This document shows, piece after piece, positions 16,859 through 25,744 of a stretch of 64,000 nt of DNA. Both the position numbers and the translations under genes were made by a program. Source of the stretch: Neolewinella lacunae (GTDB lineage Bacteria > Bacteroidota > Bacteroidia > Chitinophagales > Saprospiraceae); the NCBI RefSeq assembly GCF_014349155.1, contig NZ_JACSIT010000078.1, positions 1 through 64,000 on the forward strand, written 5' to 3'. Numbering within the stretch: the stretch's first letter is position 1; each line of letters opens with the position of its first letter. Under the pieces are notes generated by a model, which ran no database searches, was not told the origin of the DNA, and saw only the letters and a list, made by a program, of their open reading frames with translations.

Positions 16859-17115
16859 AGGTATTGTCGGGGCTTTAGCCCAACTATCCCACCTTCTCGA
16901 CCAAAGGTCGCCCAAGGTATTGTCGCGGCTTCAGCCCGACCACCCCACCTTTCGGGCGTCGGCCCGACTACCCCTTCCTCCCGATCAAAGGTCGCCCAAG
17001 GTATTGTCGCGGCTTCAGCCCGACCACCCCACCTTTCGGGCGTCAGCCCGACTACCCCTTCCTCCCGACCAAAGGTCGCCCAAGGTATTGTCGCGGCTTC
17101 AGCCCGACCACCCCA
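16859..17115. repeat. Tandem repeat, 84-bp period, about three copies
   Basis: Units start at 16914, 16998 and 17082 (exact 84-bp spacing; the third is truncated), with a degenerate partial copy from 16859. Each unit holds two dyads of the type GGCTTCAGCC/CGGGCGTCGGCCCG that can fold as small hairpins. It is located between the methyltransferase and the 95-residue gene and encodes nothing I can support. Confidence 0.9.
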
Positions 17116-17132
17116 AGACCGCAGACCCCAGG

Positions 17133-17420
17133 TTAATCCAAAAAATACTCCAACAAAGCCTCCAACTCCTGCCCAATGGTCTGGTCCGGGCGGCTCCGGC
17201 CAGCCCTGGCGTACCAGTAATCCGCGTTCGGCTTATCCCCTTCCATGCGGTGCAGTAGTGCGTGTATCCAGGCCGCGTCGCGCCCTGGCGTAGCGTCAAT
17301 GAGGTCGTGGGCCTCCTGCCAGTGCCGCTTACTGATCAACCAGAGGGCGATGATTTCTGGCCCACAGTCTACCGGGGGGGCATCCCCCTCAAGCGATTGC
17401 TGAAATTCGTTGCGTAGCAA
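17133..17420 (-). CDS. Conserved hypothetical protein, 95 residues
   Basis: No named family. The frame begins at a TTG (17420); an in-frame stop 18 bp further upstream leaves no ATG, so TTG is the best start. The protein is alpha-helical with tetratricopeptide-like character ('EIIALWLISKRHWQEAHDLI', 'MEGDKPNADYWYARAGR'). Small proteins with the 'EGD..NADYWY.RAGR' block recur in Bacteroidota. It lies just upstream of the tandem repeats on the same strand as murF, but with a 66-bp gap. Confidence 0.65.
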   Translation of the reverse strand: MLRNEFQQSLEGDAPPVDCGPEIIALWLISKRHWQEAHDLIDATPGRDAAWIHALLHRMEGDKPNADYWYARAGRSRPDQTIGQELEALLEYFLD

Positions 17421-17486
17421 GGGAAATGGGGAGTTTTATCGAAAGGAAAATGTTCGTTTCAAAAAGTGAAGGTAGCGCGGGTTCCG

Positions 17487-18821
17487 CTACGGTAGGCTAT
17501 CCTCGGCCAGTAATTGCTCCAGGCGGTTCCCCCGGCTTCCTTTTACGAACACTGTTTTGCCAGACCAATCCTGCGCCCAAAACCACTTGGCCAGTTCCGT
17601 GCTGTTGGCAAACCACGGGCGCTCAAATTCTCTGGCGGCTTCCCGCGTTCCTTCCCCCACCAAAATCACCGTTTGTGCCGCCTGGCCGGCCCGCAGTGCA
17701 ATGCGTCGGTGGGCAGCCGCCGCCGCCTCCCCCAACTCCAGCATTTCGCCGAGAATGGCCACGGCGGCCTCCGGACGGTAATCGGCCGCAAAACCCGCTA
17801 AGGCCGCTTCCATGCTGCTGGGGTTGGCGTTGTAAGCGTCCCAGTAAAAGTTCACATTCCGGTGTTGCAAAGCCTGGCTGCGGTGGTTGGCCGAACGGTA
17901 GGCCTCCAGCGCCGCAACAATCTCCCGCCCCGGTACCTTGAAGTATTTCCCCACCGCAATGGCCGTCTTCACATTCTGCAAATTGTGCTGCCCGCTCAGG
18001 TGGACCCGGCAGCGCAGCAACGCTCCGCCCCCGCTCAAAAAACCTACCTCAATTTCCGGATGGAGGGCAAAGACCTGGATTTCCATCTCCGGCACCTCCG
18101 CCGTTGGCGCCTCGCTGACCTGGTAGCCAATGATCCGCGTACATGCGGCGGCCATTTGGCTCAGGTGAGATTCATCCCGGTTTACGAAGGCCACTCCGTT
18201 GGTAGCGGCCAGGTAATCGTACAGTTCTCCCTTGCCCGCAATTACGCCAGCCTTGCCGCCAAAGCCCTCCAGGTGGGCCTCCCCCACGTTGGTCACCAAA
18301 CCGTGCGTGGGAAGGCCCAGGGTACACAACTCGGCAATATCTCCCCGCCGGTTGGCCCCCATCTCCAGAATGGTCATCTCCGTATCCTCCGGCGTGGCCA
18401 GTACCGTCAGAGGCAACCCAAGGTGGTTATTGTAATTGCCCGGCGTAGCGTGGACGCGGTACTGCCGCGACATCACCGCCCGCACCAGTTCCTTAGTGGT
18501 GGTCTTCCCGTTGCTGCCCGTGATGGCCAAGACGGGCATCCGGTGCCTTCGCCGGTGTTCAATGGCCAGCTGCTGCAACGCCACCAGGCTATCTTCCACC
18601 AGCAAGTAGCGCTTGTCCTGCGTCACCACGGCCGCAGGGTCATCCACTACCGCGTAGGCCGCCCCTGCCGCCAGGGCCTGGGCTGCGTAGTCGCTCCCCT
18701 TCACCTGCGTCCCCGTCAGGCCCACAAACAAATCACCCGGCCCCACCTGCCGGCTGTCAATCCGCACCCGGGGGTGGGCCTGGTAAATGGCGTAAAGCGC
18801 AGCGTCGCTAGTGTAAGTCAT
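17487..18821 (-). CDS. murF: UDP-N-acetylmuramoyl-tripeptide--D-alanyl-D-alanine ligase
   Basis: 444 residues from the ATG at 18821. MurF adds D-Ala-D-Ala to UDP-MurNAc-tripeptide, the last cytoplasmic step of the peptidoglycan precursor. Seen: N-terminal domain with 'IDSRQVGPGDLFVGLTG', the ATP loop 'ITGSNGKTTTKELV', 'TPGNYNNHLGLP', 'ILEMGANRRGDI' and the C-terminal domain with 'YWDAYNANPSSMEAAL' (the MurF-specific DxYNANP block). Length is normal. A TATATTTG box ends 4 bp before the ATG. Confidence 0.96.
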   Translation of the reverse strand: MTYTSDAALYAIYQAHPRVRIDSRQVGPGDLFVGLTGTQVKGSDYAAQALAAGAAYAVVDDPAAVVTQDKRYLLVEDSLVALQQLAIEHRRRHRMPVLAITGSNGKTTTKELVRAVMSRQYRVHATPGNYNNHLGLPLTVLATPEDTEMTILEMGANRRGDIAELCTLGLPTHGLVTNVGEAHLEGFGGKAGVIAGKGELYDYLAATNGVAFVNRDESHLSQMAAACTRIIGYQVSEAPTAEVPEMEIQVFALHPEIEVGFLSGGGALLRCRVHLSGQHNLQNVKTAIAVGKYFKVPGREIVAALEAYRSANHRSQALQHRNVNFYWDAYNANPSSMEAALAGFAADYRPEAAVAILGEMLELGEAAAAAHRRIALRAGQAAQTVILVGEGTREAAREFERPWFANSTELAKWFWAQDWSGKTVFVKGSRGNRLEQLLAEDSLP

Positions 18822-18825
18822 GGGG

Positions 18826-18833
18826 CAAATATA
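18826..18833 (-). promoter_or_regulatory. Predicted -7 box TATATTTG for murF
   Basis: Perfect TAnnTTTG followed by CCCC and then the ATG, the same layout as at the histidine kinase gene. It implies transcription starting at or next to the start codon. Confidence 0.4.
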
Positions 18834-18835
18834 GG

Positions 18836-18866
18836 AAGTCCCCGTTGGCAGTGCCAACGGGGACTT
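18836..18866 (-). terminator. Hairpin after gldJ
   Basis: Perfect 14-bp inverted repeat AAGTCCCCGTTGGC/GCCAACGGGGACTT with a 3-base loop, 38 bp past the gldJ stop and directly before the murF -7 box. There is only a weak U-tract downstream, so termination is likely but not certain. Confidence 0.6.
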
Positions 18867-18903
18867 TCAGTCATCTTACCCGCCGGTTGCGGGGCAGCAA
18901 AGC

Positions 18904-20415
18904 TTAGCGGCGGGTACGGCGGCTCTTCTTAGGATCCGCACCGAAGCGGTTGCCACTGCGGCCCGTTCCGGATACGGAGGAGTCTCCACCCACGGAAATC
19001 ATCGCACAACGGAAGCCAACCGTACGGCTGGATTTGTCTTCGTCCATGAAGCGGCGGGTACCGGGGCTCAGCCAGTAGGCACGGTCGGCCCAGCTGCCGC
19101 CCTTGTACACGCGGGCTTTGTCACTGATCAGCGTGTGTTCGTTGGTGGCGTATTCTGCTTCACTCTGGTCGTCACCGTCCAGGTAATTGAATACCCGGCC
19201 TTTCTTATAGTTGTCGCGCTCGGCGGCATCAGCGTCGTCCACGTATTCGTACTGGAGGCGACCGAGGCTGTCTTTGGGCAGCGGACGTCCATCAACGGGG
19301 TCACGCTTCAGTTGGCGGAAATCGTTACCGCGGAAGGAGTTAAGGTCGTGGTTTTCAAAGTCGTTAAGCGTCTGGGAAGTCAGCGGACGGTAAAGGTCTT
19401 CCACCCATTCGTTGACGTTACCGGCCATGTTGTAGAGGCCGAAATCGTTCGGGAAGTTTTCCGTGACGGCGGTCGTTACGGAAGAACCGTCGTTGGGCTT
19501 GCCGGCAATACCCATGTAGTCACCACCCCGGCGCTTGAAGTTGGCGTACATCTGTCCCTGGTAGCGGTCGTGGCGCTGGTAACGCATGCTGTTGCCAGAC
19601 CAGGGGTAAATGCGGCGGTCGGTGTAGTTTTCGTCTTTTTCGTTGGCTTGCAGACCGGGCAGTGCCAAAGCAGCGTATTCCCATTCTGCTTCCGTGGGGA
19701 GGCGGAACTCCGGCTGGAGCATACCGTCTTCCTTACGTACCTGGCGGTCACCGCCCGTACGCAAGTCTTTAACTCCTTTGCGCACGTCTCCGGTGTACTG
19801 GCCAGCGAAGTAAGAGTCGGTAACGAATACCTGGTCGTCCTTCGGAGCGGGGTTGGGGTTGAGGATGCCTTTGTCAATCAGGATGGCCTCGTTTACCCGG
19901 TCGGTCCGCCAACGGGCGTACTCGCGGGCCTGCCGCCAGCTGACGCCCACCACGGGGTGGTCTTTGGTAGCGGGGTGACGCAGGTAGTTTTCTACGTAAG
20001 GCTCATTGTAGGAAAGTTCGTCCCGCCATACGAGGGTATCGGGCAGGGCCCCCAGGTACACCTCGGGGTAAGACTCACCGTAGGCCAGGTTGGTCCAATC
20101 CAGGTACAACAGGTAGTCAGCATTGCTGATCTCGGTCCGGTCCATGAAAAAGGTAGAGACCGTTACACGGCGGGGAATGTTGTCCCAGTCGTAAGGAACG
20201 TCCTCTTCGGTGAAACCCATCACAAAGTTTCCGCCGGGGATGAGCACCATGTTGGGGGGCGTTTCCTGACCAGCGTAGTCTTGCTTAGTTTCGAAACCTC
20301 CCCACTTGGTGTCGTTCATTTTCCAATTGGTGGTCGCCGAGCGGTCGTTCCGCCCGCAGGAGGAAAGGATAACCGCCAGGCCGAGGAAGGGAAGTGCTTT
20401 GAGCAAATATTTCAT
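18904..20415 (-). CDS. gldJ: Gliding-motility/T9SS lipoprotein GldJ
   Basis: 503 residues from the ATG at 20415, giving lipoprotein signal MKYLLKALPFLGLAVILSSC. Formylglycine-generating-enzyme (SUMF1)-like fold: 'MVLIPGGNFVMGFTEEDVPY', 'PVVGVSWRQAREYARW', 'RLPTEAEWEYAAL', 'NVNEWVEDLYRP', 'RVYKGGSWADRAYWLSPGT', 'VGFRCAM'. The long insert and the 'NDTKWGGFE' opening fit GldJ rather than GldK. Known: GldJ stabilises GldK and is needed for T9SS and gliding. It fits the many T9SS cargo genes in this window. A TATCTTTG box lies at 20455-20462. Confidence 0.88.
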   Translation of the reverse strand: MKYLLKALPFLGLAVILSSCGRNDRSATTNWKMNDTKWGGFETKQDYAGQETPPNMVLIPGGNFVMGFTEEDVPYDWDNIPRRVTVSTFFMDRTEISNADYLLYLDWTNLAYGESYPEVYLGALPDTLVWRDELSYNEPYVENYLRHPATKDHPVVGVSWRQAREYARWRTDRVNEAILIDKGILNPNPAPKDDQVFVTDSYFAGQYTGDVRKGVKDLRTGGDRQVRKEDGMLQPEFRLPTEAEWEYAALALPGLQANEKDENYTDRRIYPWSGNSMRYQRHDRYQGQMYANFKRRGGDYMGIAGKPNDGSSVTTAVTENFPNDFGLYNMAGNVNEWVEDLYRPLTSQTLNDFENHDLNSFRGNDFRQLKRDPVDGRPLPKDSLGRLQYEYVDDADAAERDNYKKGRVFNYLDGDDQSEAEYATNEHTLISDKARVYKGGSWADRAYWLSPGTRRFMDEDKSSRTVGFRCAMISVGGDSSVSGTGRSGNRFGADPKKSRRTRR

Positions 20416-20454
20416 AAAGCTGAGGTAAACCGGATTGTTGCCAAAATGAGGGCG

Positions 20455-20462
20455 CAAAGATA
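20455..20462 (-). promoter_or_regulatory. Predicted -7 box TATCTTTG for gldJ
   Basis: Perfect TAnnTTTG, 39 bp before the ATG; no clear -33 element. Confidence 0.45.
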
Positions 20463-20599
20463 CAACGCAGTAATATTCTGCGCAGGGATGACGGCGCCTG
20501 TGGGAGTTAAACCGTCAAGGCCTCCCCTCTATTGTGTTGGGATTCTTAATTTTTTCAAGCCGGAGCCGCTTTCGGCCGGGCTGCCACTGTGGCGCCGGA

Positions 20600-21202
20600 T
20601 CAGTTTCCGGCGGACTTCCGGCGGTTGATCTCGTCTTGCAGTTCGCGCCGCAATTTTTGCTCTACCTCGAGGCGCTGTTTCTTGCTTTTGTCTAGCTCAT
20701 CGCTCAGTTTTACGTTGTGGCTGCGGGCTTCCTGACTGCTGGCCACGGCCAGGCGCATCCGCGCCAGCGCAAACAGGGCCACTACCAGAAGCAGGATAAT
20801 GGCCGTCCACATGATGACACTGTACGTTGCCTTAGGTACCCCCACCCCAAGTAGGTTCATGTTGTCCTGTTCATCGGCCAGGATGCGGATCTTTTCTTCC
20901 CGCTCGGTGATGTTGTTGGATTGTTCCAGAATCAGGCGCTCGTTGTCCGCAATCTCCTGTTTCAGCGCAGCAATCGTATCGGTGTAGCCGGAGAGCGAGT
21001 CCTGCACGTTGTTGATAAAGGCAGCCAGGTAGGCCTCCCGGATGACCCGGAAATCCTGGTAACGGTTGGAACCCTTCACCATATTCTGAAACTGAATCGT
21101 CAGAGAGGAAGAATCGGCACGGGCGGGGTTACCCACTTGAGCAAAAGCCAAGGGGGAGCAGCAAAACAGCAAAAAGCAGGAGAAAATAAGGGATCGCAAC
21201 AT
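20600..21202 (-). CDS. Predicted single-pass membrane protein with two coiled coils
   Basis: 200 residues, no named family. Signal peptide 1-22 (ends 'SPLAFAQ'), a coiled-coil stretch in the periplasm ('SGYTDTIAALKQEIADNERL', residues about 70-115), one membrane segment ('YSVIMWTAIILLLVVALFAL') and a charged cytoplasmic coiled coil to the end. It lies 184 bp upstream of gldJ on the same strand. It could be an envelope scaffold; I assign no function. Its own box TATACTTG lies about 20 bp before the ATG. Confidence 0.7.
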   Translation of the reverse strand: MLRSLIFSCFLLFCCSPLAFAQVGNPARADSSSLTIQFQNMVKGSNRYQDFRVIREAYLAAFINNVQDSLSGYTDTIAALKQEIADNERLILEQSNNITEREEKIRILADEQDNMNLLGVGVPKATYSVIMWTAIILLLVVALFALARMRLAVASSQEARSHNVKLSDELDKSKKQRLEVEQKLRRELQDEINRRKSAGN

Positions 21203-21415
21203 CAGTCGTTGAGGTTTTGGGGCAAGTATACGGCGGTAAAGATAGCCCTACCCGACACGGAAGCACAGAATTTTAACGTTATCCTTCCCACCTTTGGCTA
21301 TTCCCACAGCCGACGCGGCACTTGTTGCGGAAGCCGTGCCGCAGAAGTGGGCCCTAGCGCGTATTTTCGCTCGTCGCCACCGCCGCCGTCCGTTTTGTCT
21401 TCCCAATCCCGCGCT

Positions 21416-23995
21416 ATGAAGTATTACCAACTCCTCCTTGCTTCCTTCCTTCTGGGAGCCTGGCTTTTGATCGGCAGCTACCCCGGGCTTGGGGGCTTAC
21501 CCGTGCCGGCACTGGGGGAATTTTTCAACCCTGCCACCGGTTTCTGGCGCAATACGCAGCCCGCCCTTTCCCTCCGCCGTGGGCAACGCAGCATCGCCAG
21601 CGCACACCCGCTGGCCGCTGGCGACATCTTCTTTGACGACCGCGGCGTCCCCCACATTTTCGCCCCAACCCTGGAGAACGCCTGCTTCCTCCAAGGCTAC
21701 AGCCACGCCGCCGACCGCCTCTGGCAGATGGATATTTCCACCCGTGCAACCGAAGGCACCCTGAGCGAGGTCCTCGGCCAGCGCACCCTGGAGCGCGACC
21801 GCGACCAAGTCCGCCGTGGTTTCCGCTCCGCCGCCCAGCGGGAAATTGATACCATGCGCGTCCATTTCCCCGACGATTACCGCTACCTGGAAGCCTACGC
21901 CGCAGGTATCAATGCCTGGATCGATCAACTCCAACCCAGGGATTACCCCGTAGAGTACAAACTTCTCGGCCACCAGCCGCTGCACTGGAGCCCCTACCGT
22001 ACCGCCCTGCTGATGAAGGGCATGTCCCAATCCCTGAGCGGCTACAACGTCGATGCCAAAACCGTAAAAACCCGCGAGCGCCTGGGGGCGGAACGCTACG
22101 CAGAGCTGTTCCCCGAGCGCTTCCCCGGCGCCAGCCCGATCGTCCCCGACGCCAGCGGAGCGAGACCCTCGGCCGTTCCCACACTGCCCGTGCTGCCCAT
22201 TCCTGAGGTTGGCGATGCCAGCGCCCCCGGCCCCACACTTCCGCAGCGGGACTTTGCTGGCCAGCCTTCCCCCGCACCTGCGGCCGCGCCCACTACTACC
22301 AGCCGCTCCGCCTACCACGCAGGCTCCCCCCAACTGAATACGCTGACCGACCCACACGCGGTGCCCGAGGCCCTGCCCTACACCCTTCTCCCCCCTCACC
22401 CAAGCAACGGCTCCAACAACTGGGCGGTGAGCAGCGAGCATTCCAACACGGGCTACCCCCTGCTGGCCAGCGACCCCCACCTTAACCTTACCCTGCCCAG
22501 CATCTGGTGTGAAGTCCAGATTCACCTGCCCGGCGTAAACGCCCGCGGCGTCGGCCTCCCCGGTGCCCCCGGCATCATGATTGGCTTCAACGACCACGTC
22601 GCCTACGGCGAAACCAACGTTGGCCACGACGTGACCGACTGGTTCAAGATCACCTGGACGGACTCTTCCCGCACCCACTATCTGCTGGACGGGGCACCGA
22701 CTCCCGCCACGCTCGTCCGCGATACGCTGCGGGTGAAGGGGCAGGCCGCTGAGGTCATCGTCACCCCCTACACCATTTTCGGGCCGGTGCCTTATACGGA
22801 AGGCCCCTACGCCGACCACGCCATGCGCTACCTGGCCCAGGACGCGCCCGGGGCGGGGCAGCGCCCCCACACCATCGTGGGAACCTTTCTGGGCCTGATG
22901 CGGGCCACCAACTACGGCGACTACGAGCAGGCGCTGCGGGGTTACGTAGACCCCGCCCAGAATTTCCTCTTCGCCGCCAAGGATGGTGACATTGCCATCC
23001 GCCCCAATGGCTTTTTCCCTCTGCGCGGAACGGGCAACGGCACCACCCCCGCTGCCGGAGACACCCGGGCCAACAACTGGCGGGGCTATATCCCCTTCGA
23101 GGAGCGCCCCGTACACCGCAACCCCACCCGCGGCTTCGTCTCTTCGGCCAATCAGGTGACTACCGGCCCCTACTACCCTTACCCCTACACGGGAAATTTT
23201 GATGAATACCGTGGCCGTTACATCAACCGAAGACTCAGCGACGAGCCCATCTTCAACCAGCGCACGATGAAGGAACTGCAACTGAGCAGCTACTCCCTGC
23301 TGGCCGAAGAACTTACCCCCATCCTCATCGCCCGCATCAACCGCAAATCCCTCACCCCCGAAGGCCAGGCCCTGCTGCGCGTCATCTCCGAATGGGACTA
23401 CCACTACGAAGGCAATAGCCGCGCCCCTACGCTGTTCGAGGCCTGGCGTACCAAAGTATACGACCTGACTTTCGACGAGATCCCCCAGGATTCCGGCTAC
23501 GTCACCCCCGAACTCTGGAAATGGAATGCTTTGCTTCGTACCCAGCCCGATCATCCCATCTTCGACGTTCAGGCCAGCGACAATTTCGTCGAAACCGGCG
23601 CAACCCTCACCCAGCGGGCCTTCGATGAAATTCTGGAATCCCTGGGCGGCGAACTGCCCGCCACCTGGGCTGAAACCCGCGCTTCCTACGTACGTCACCT
23701 CGGGGCCATTCCCGGCTTCGGTTCCGGCCTCATCACCACCGGCGGCGGCCGCCACAGCCCCCGCGCCCTCAACGGCGGCAACGGTGCCAGCTGGCGAATG
23801 GTCGTGGAGCTCGGCCCCCGCCCCCGCGCCTGGGGAGCCCTGCCAGGAGGAGCCTCCGGCGACCCCGCCAGCATCTACTACGACTTCGAACTAGACAACT
23901 GGGAACACGGTCGCTACCACGAACTCGTACGCTGGGAAGACGTCACCGACGCCAAAAACAAAGCAAACGGACACTGGGCGTTCGGGGGGGATTAG
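21416..23995 (+). CDS. Penicillin-acylase-family Ntn hydrolase
   Basis: 859 residues from the ATG at 21416, which gives an N-terminal hydrophobic signal/anchor (YYQLLLASFLLGAWLLIG). These enzymes are exported, cut themselves and use the new N-terminal Ser to hydrolyse amide side chains (beta-lactams, acyl-homoserine lactones, others). Seen: alpha chain from about residue 75 ('FFDDRGVPHIFA', 'LWQMDIS'), the autocleavage site 'NGSNNWAV' with Ser333 as nucleophile, then 'LLASDPHLNLTLPSIWCEVQ' and 'GVGLPGAPGIMIGFN'. The spacer before Ser333 contains an exact 18-bp repeat (residues 287-292). The substrate cannot be told from sequence. Confidence 0.9.
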   Translation: MKYYQLLLASFLLGAWLLIGSYPGLGGLPVPALGEFFNPATGFWRNTQPALSLRRGQRSIASAHPLAAGDIFFDDRGVPHIFAPTLENACFLQGYSHAADRLWQMDISTRATEGTLSEVLGQRTLERDRDQVRRGFRSAAQREIDTMRVHFPDDYRYLEAYAAGINAWIDQLQPRDYPVEYKLLGHQPLHWSPYRTALLMKGMSQSLSGYNVDAKTVKTRERLGAERYAELFPERFPGASPIVPDASGARPSAVPTLPVLPIPEVGDASAPGPTLPQRDFAGQPSPAPAAAPTTTSRSAYHAGSPQLNTLTDPHAVPEALPYTLLPPHPSNGSNNWAVSSEHSNTGYPLLASDPHLNLTLPSIWCEVQIHLPGVNARGVGLPGAPGIMIGFNDHVAYGETNVGHDVTDWFKITWTDSSRTHYLLDGAPTPATLVRDTLRVKGQAAEVIVTPYTIFGPVPYTEGPYADHAMRYLAQDAPGAGQRPHTIVGTFLGLMRATNYGDYEQALRGYVDPAQNFLFAAKDGDIAIRPNGFFPLRGTGNGTTPAAGDTRANNWRGYIPFEERPVHRNPTRGFVSSANQVTTGPYYPYPYTGNFDEYRGRYINRRLSDEPIFNQRTMKELQLSSYSLLAEELTPILIARINRKSLTPEGQALLRVISEWDYHYEGNSRAPTLFEAWRTKVYDLTFDEIPQDSGYVTPELWKWNALLRTQPDHPIFDVQASDNFVETGATLTQRAFDEILESLGGELPATWAETRASYVRHLGAIPGFGSGLITTGGGRHSPRALNGGNGASWRMVVELGPRPRAWGALPGGASGDPASIYYDFELDNWEHGRYHELVRWEDVTDAKNKANGHWAFGGD
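22274..22291 (+). repeat. 18-bp dispersed repeat, exact copy inside the acylase gene
   Basis: Encodes APAAAP in the removable spacer peptide about 41 residues before the nucleophile Ser333. Same reading phase (x-APAAAP-x) as the copy inside coaX. Confidence 0.9.
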
Positions 23996-24027
23996 CGCAG
24001 GATATTCATAGCAAAAATCCAAAACCA

Positions 24028-24459
24028 ATGAATTGGCTCACAAAAATTATCGTCTACCTGAAGTGGAAGAAAGTTGATGTAGCCACTATCAATCGTTGGA
24101 TCGAGGAAGGAAACGTGGAATTGCTATCCTTCACTTTAGACCACGGATTTTATAAGGAAAGAATCGGAGCCATCCGGGCGCTTACTAAGCTGAGGGCTAA
24201 AGCGTTACTCCCCAAACTCCTGACGGTCGCTAAGAAGGACATTGAAGTCGTGGCCAAAGAAGCCATAGAAGCGATCAAAATAATTGATAGCTCATCCGCC
24301 TTTCAGGATCAACTCAACGCCCTAGAAAAATACTGGGCCATAAGAAACAGTCCGTCCTCTAGCGACCCATCAAAACGGAAAGTGGAATGGCTGAACAAGA
24401 AAGAGAAGATGAAAATGTTGGAACGGGTGCGCGAACAGCTGAAAACAAGGATGCGGTAG
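24028..24459 (+). CDS. Hypothetical protein, HEAT-like, 143 residues
   Basis: No named family. Residues about 30-90 read as two to three alpha-helical repeats ('RIGAIRALTKLRAKALLPKL', 'KKDIEVVAKEAIEAIKIID') of HEAT/armadillo type; the C-terminus is highly basic. No signal peptide, so cytoplasmic. It starts 32 bp after the acylase stop on the same strand but is more A+T-rich than that gene. Function unknown. Confidence 0.65.
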   Translation: MNWLTKIIVYLKWKKVDVATINRWIEEGNVELLSFTLDHGFYKERIGAIRALTKLRAKALLPKLLTVAKKDIEVVAKEAIEAIKIIDSSSAFQDQLNALEKYWAIRNSPSSSDPSKRKVEWLNKKEKMKMLERVREQLKTRMR

Positions 24460-24525
24460 CTAGAACCTTCTCCCAAAGCGTTGGCAAATAGGTCTTGCCG
24501 GCCCAACTTTCTCTCAACCTTTCCG

Positions 24526-25635
24526 CTACAGGAACGGGATCTTCACCACCGTCGCCTCAGCAAATTTGCGGCCCAGGTCAATCTGAATGCGCGTTCCGGG
24601 CTGGTGAAAGCCACTTTTGACGTAGCCCAGGCCGATGGGCAGATCGAGGGTCGGGGAATGGGTTCCGCTGGTCACTTCACCAATCACGTTACCGTCTTCG
24701 TCCGTCAGCGGGTGGCCTTGCCGGGGCGCCCGCCGTCCATCGACTGTGAAGCCGACCAGTCGCCGCGCTAAGCCCGCTTCCTTTTGGGCCAGCAGGTGGT
24801 CGCGGCCGAGAAAGTCGCCCGCCGCCAGTTTAGTAATCCAACCCAGCCCGGCCTCCAGCGGCGTCGTTTCGTCGTTGATGTCGTTGCCGTACAGGCAAAA
24901 TCCCTTTTCCAGGCGCAGTGTATCGCGGGCTCCCAGCCCACAGGGCAAAATTCCGGCGTCCTGACCGGCGGCCATGATCGCATTCCACACCGCCTCAGCG
25001 TCTTTGGCGTCAAAATACAGCTCAAAGCCCCCCGCTCCCGTGTAGCCCGTAGCGGAAAGAATGACGTTATCGAGCCCCGCAAAATCCCCCCGCACGAAGT
25101 GGTAGTACGGAATATCGGCCAGCTTTTGCGTGGTTAGTTTTTGCAGCACGTCCGTTGCCTTAGGTCCCTGCACGGCCAAAAGTGCGGTGGTGGACGAGAT
25201 GTCGATCATTTCCGCCCCGAAGCGGTTGTGGGCGCTTATCCAATCCCAGTCTTTACGGATGTTTCCCGCGTTCACCACCAGCAGGTAGGATGGGTGGCCA
25301 TCGCCCGCGCCCATGGCCGGGTTGGCGGGCAGGCGGTACACGAGGAGGTCATCGACGATCCCGCCGGCCGGCCGGGGCAGGCAGCTGTACTGGGCTTGTC
25401 CCTCCGCCAGGCGGTCCACGTCGTTGCTCGTCACGTACTGCACCAGGTCGCGCGCGCCAGGCCCCCGGACGATGAATTCGCCCATGTGCGACACGTCAAA
25501 CATGCCCACGCCATTGCGCACCGCCGCGTGCTCCTCCTTCAGGCCAGAGTAGGTCAGCGGCATTTCAAAGCCGGCAAAATCAACGAGTTTGGCACCCAGG
25601 GCGCGGTGGGTTTCGGTCAGGGGGGTAGTCTGCAT
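24526..25635 (-). CDS. gcvT: Glycine cleavage system T protein (aminomethyltransferase)
   Basis: 369 residues. It transfers the aminomethyl carbon from lipoyl-H protein to tetrahydrofolate, releasing ammonia. Seen: 'MQTTPLTETHRALGAKLVDF', 'GFEMPLTYSGLKEEH', 'FDVSHMGEF' (the invariant block), 'ATGYTGAGGFELYFD', 'LGARDTLRLEKGFCLYGNDI', and the C-terminal barrel 'EVTSGTHSPTLDLPIGLGYV'. Length is typical (about 365). It stands alone; P and H protein genes are not in the window. A diverged 18-bp repeat lies 27 bp before the ATG. Confidence 0.96.
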   Translation of the reverse strand: MQTTPLTETHRALGAKLVDFAGFEMPLTYSGLKEEHAAVRNGVGMFDVSHMGEFIVRGPGARDLVQYVTSNDVDRLAEGQAQYSCLPRPAGGIVDDLLVYRLPANPAMGAGDGHPSYLLVVNAGNIRKDWDWISAHNRFGAEMIDISSTTALLAVQGPKATDVLQKLTTQKLADIPYYHFVRGDFAGLDNVILSATGYTGAGGFELYFDAKDAEAVWNAIMAAGQDAGILPCGLGARDTLRLEKGFCLYGNDINDETTPLEAGLGWITKLAAGDFLGRDHLLAQKEAGLARRLVGFTVDGRRAPRQGHPLTDEDGNVIGEVTSGTHSPTLDLPIGLGYVKSGFHQPGTRIQIDLGRKFAEATVVKIPFL

Positions 25636-25661
25636 GGTATATTTTTGGGCGGTTTTTGCTT

Positions 25662-25679
25662 GGGCGCTTACGCAGGTGC
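25662..25679 (-). repeat. 18-bp dispersed repeat, diverged copy
   Basis: Plus strand GGGCGCTTACGCAGGTGC: both arms kept, three changes in the centre. Upstream of gcvT. Confidence 0.6.
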
Positions 25680-25744
25680 AAAGAAAAGACTTTAAGCGCG
25701 AAGTTGGTCAGAAGGGACGCTCCTCCGGCCACCCACTTAGGTCC

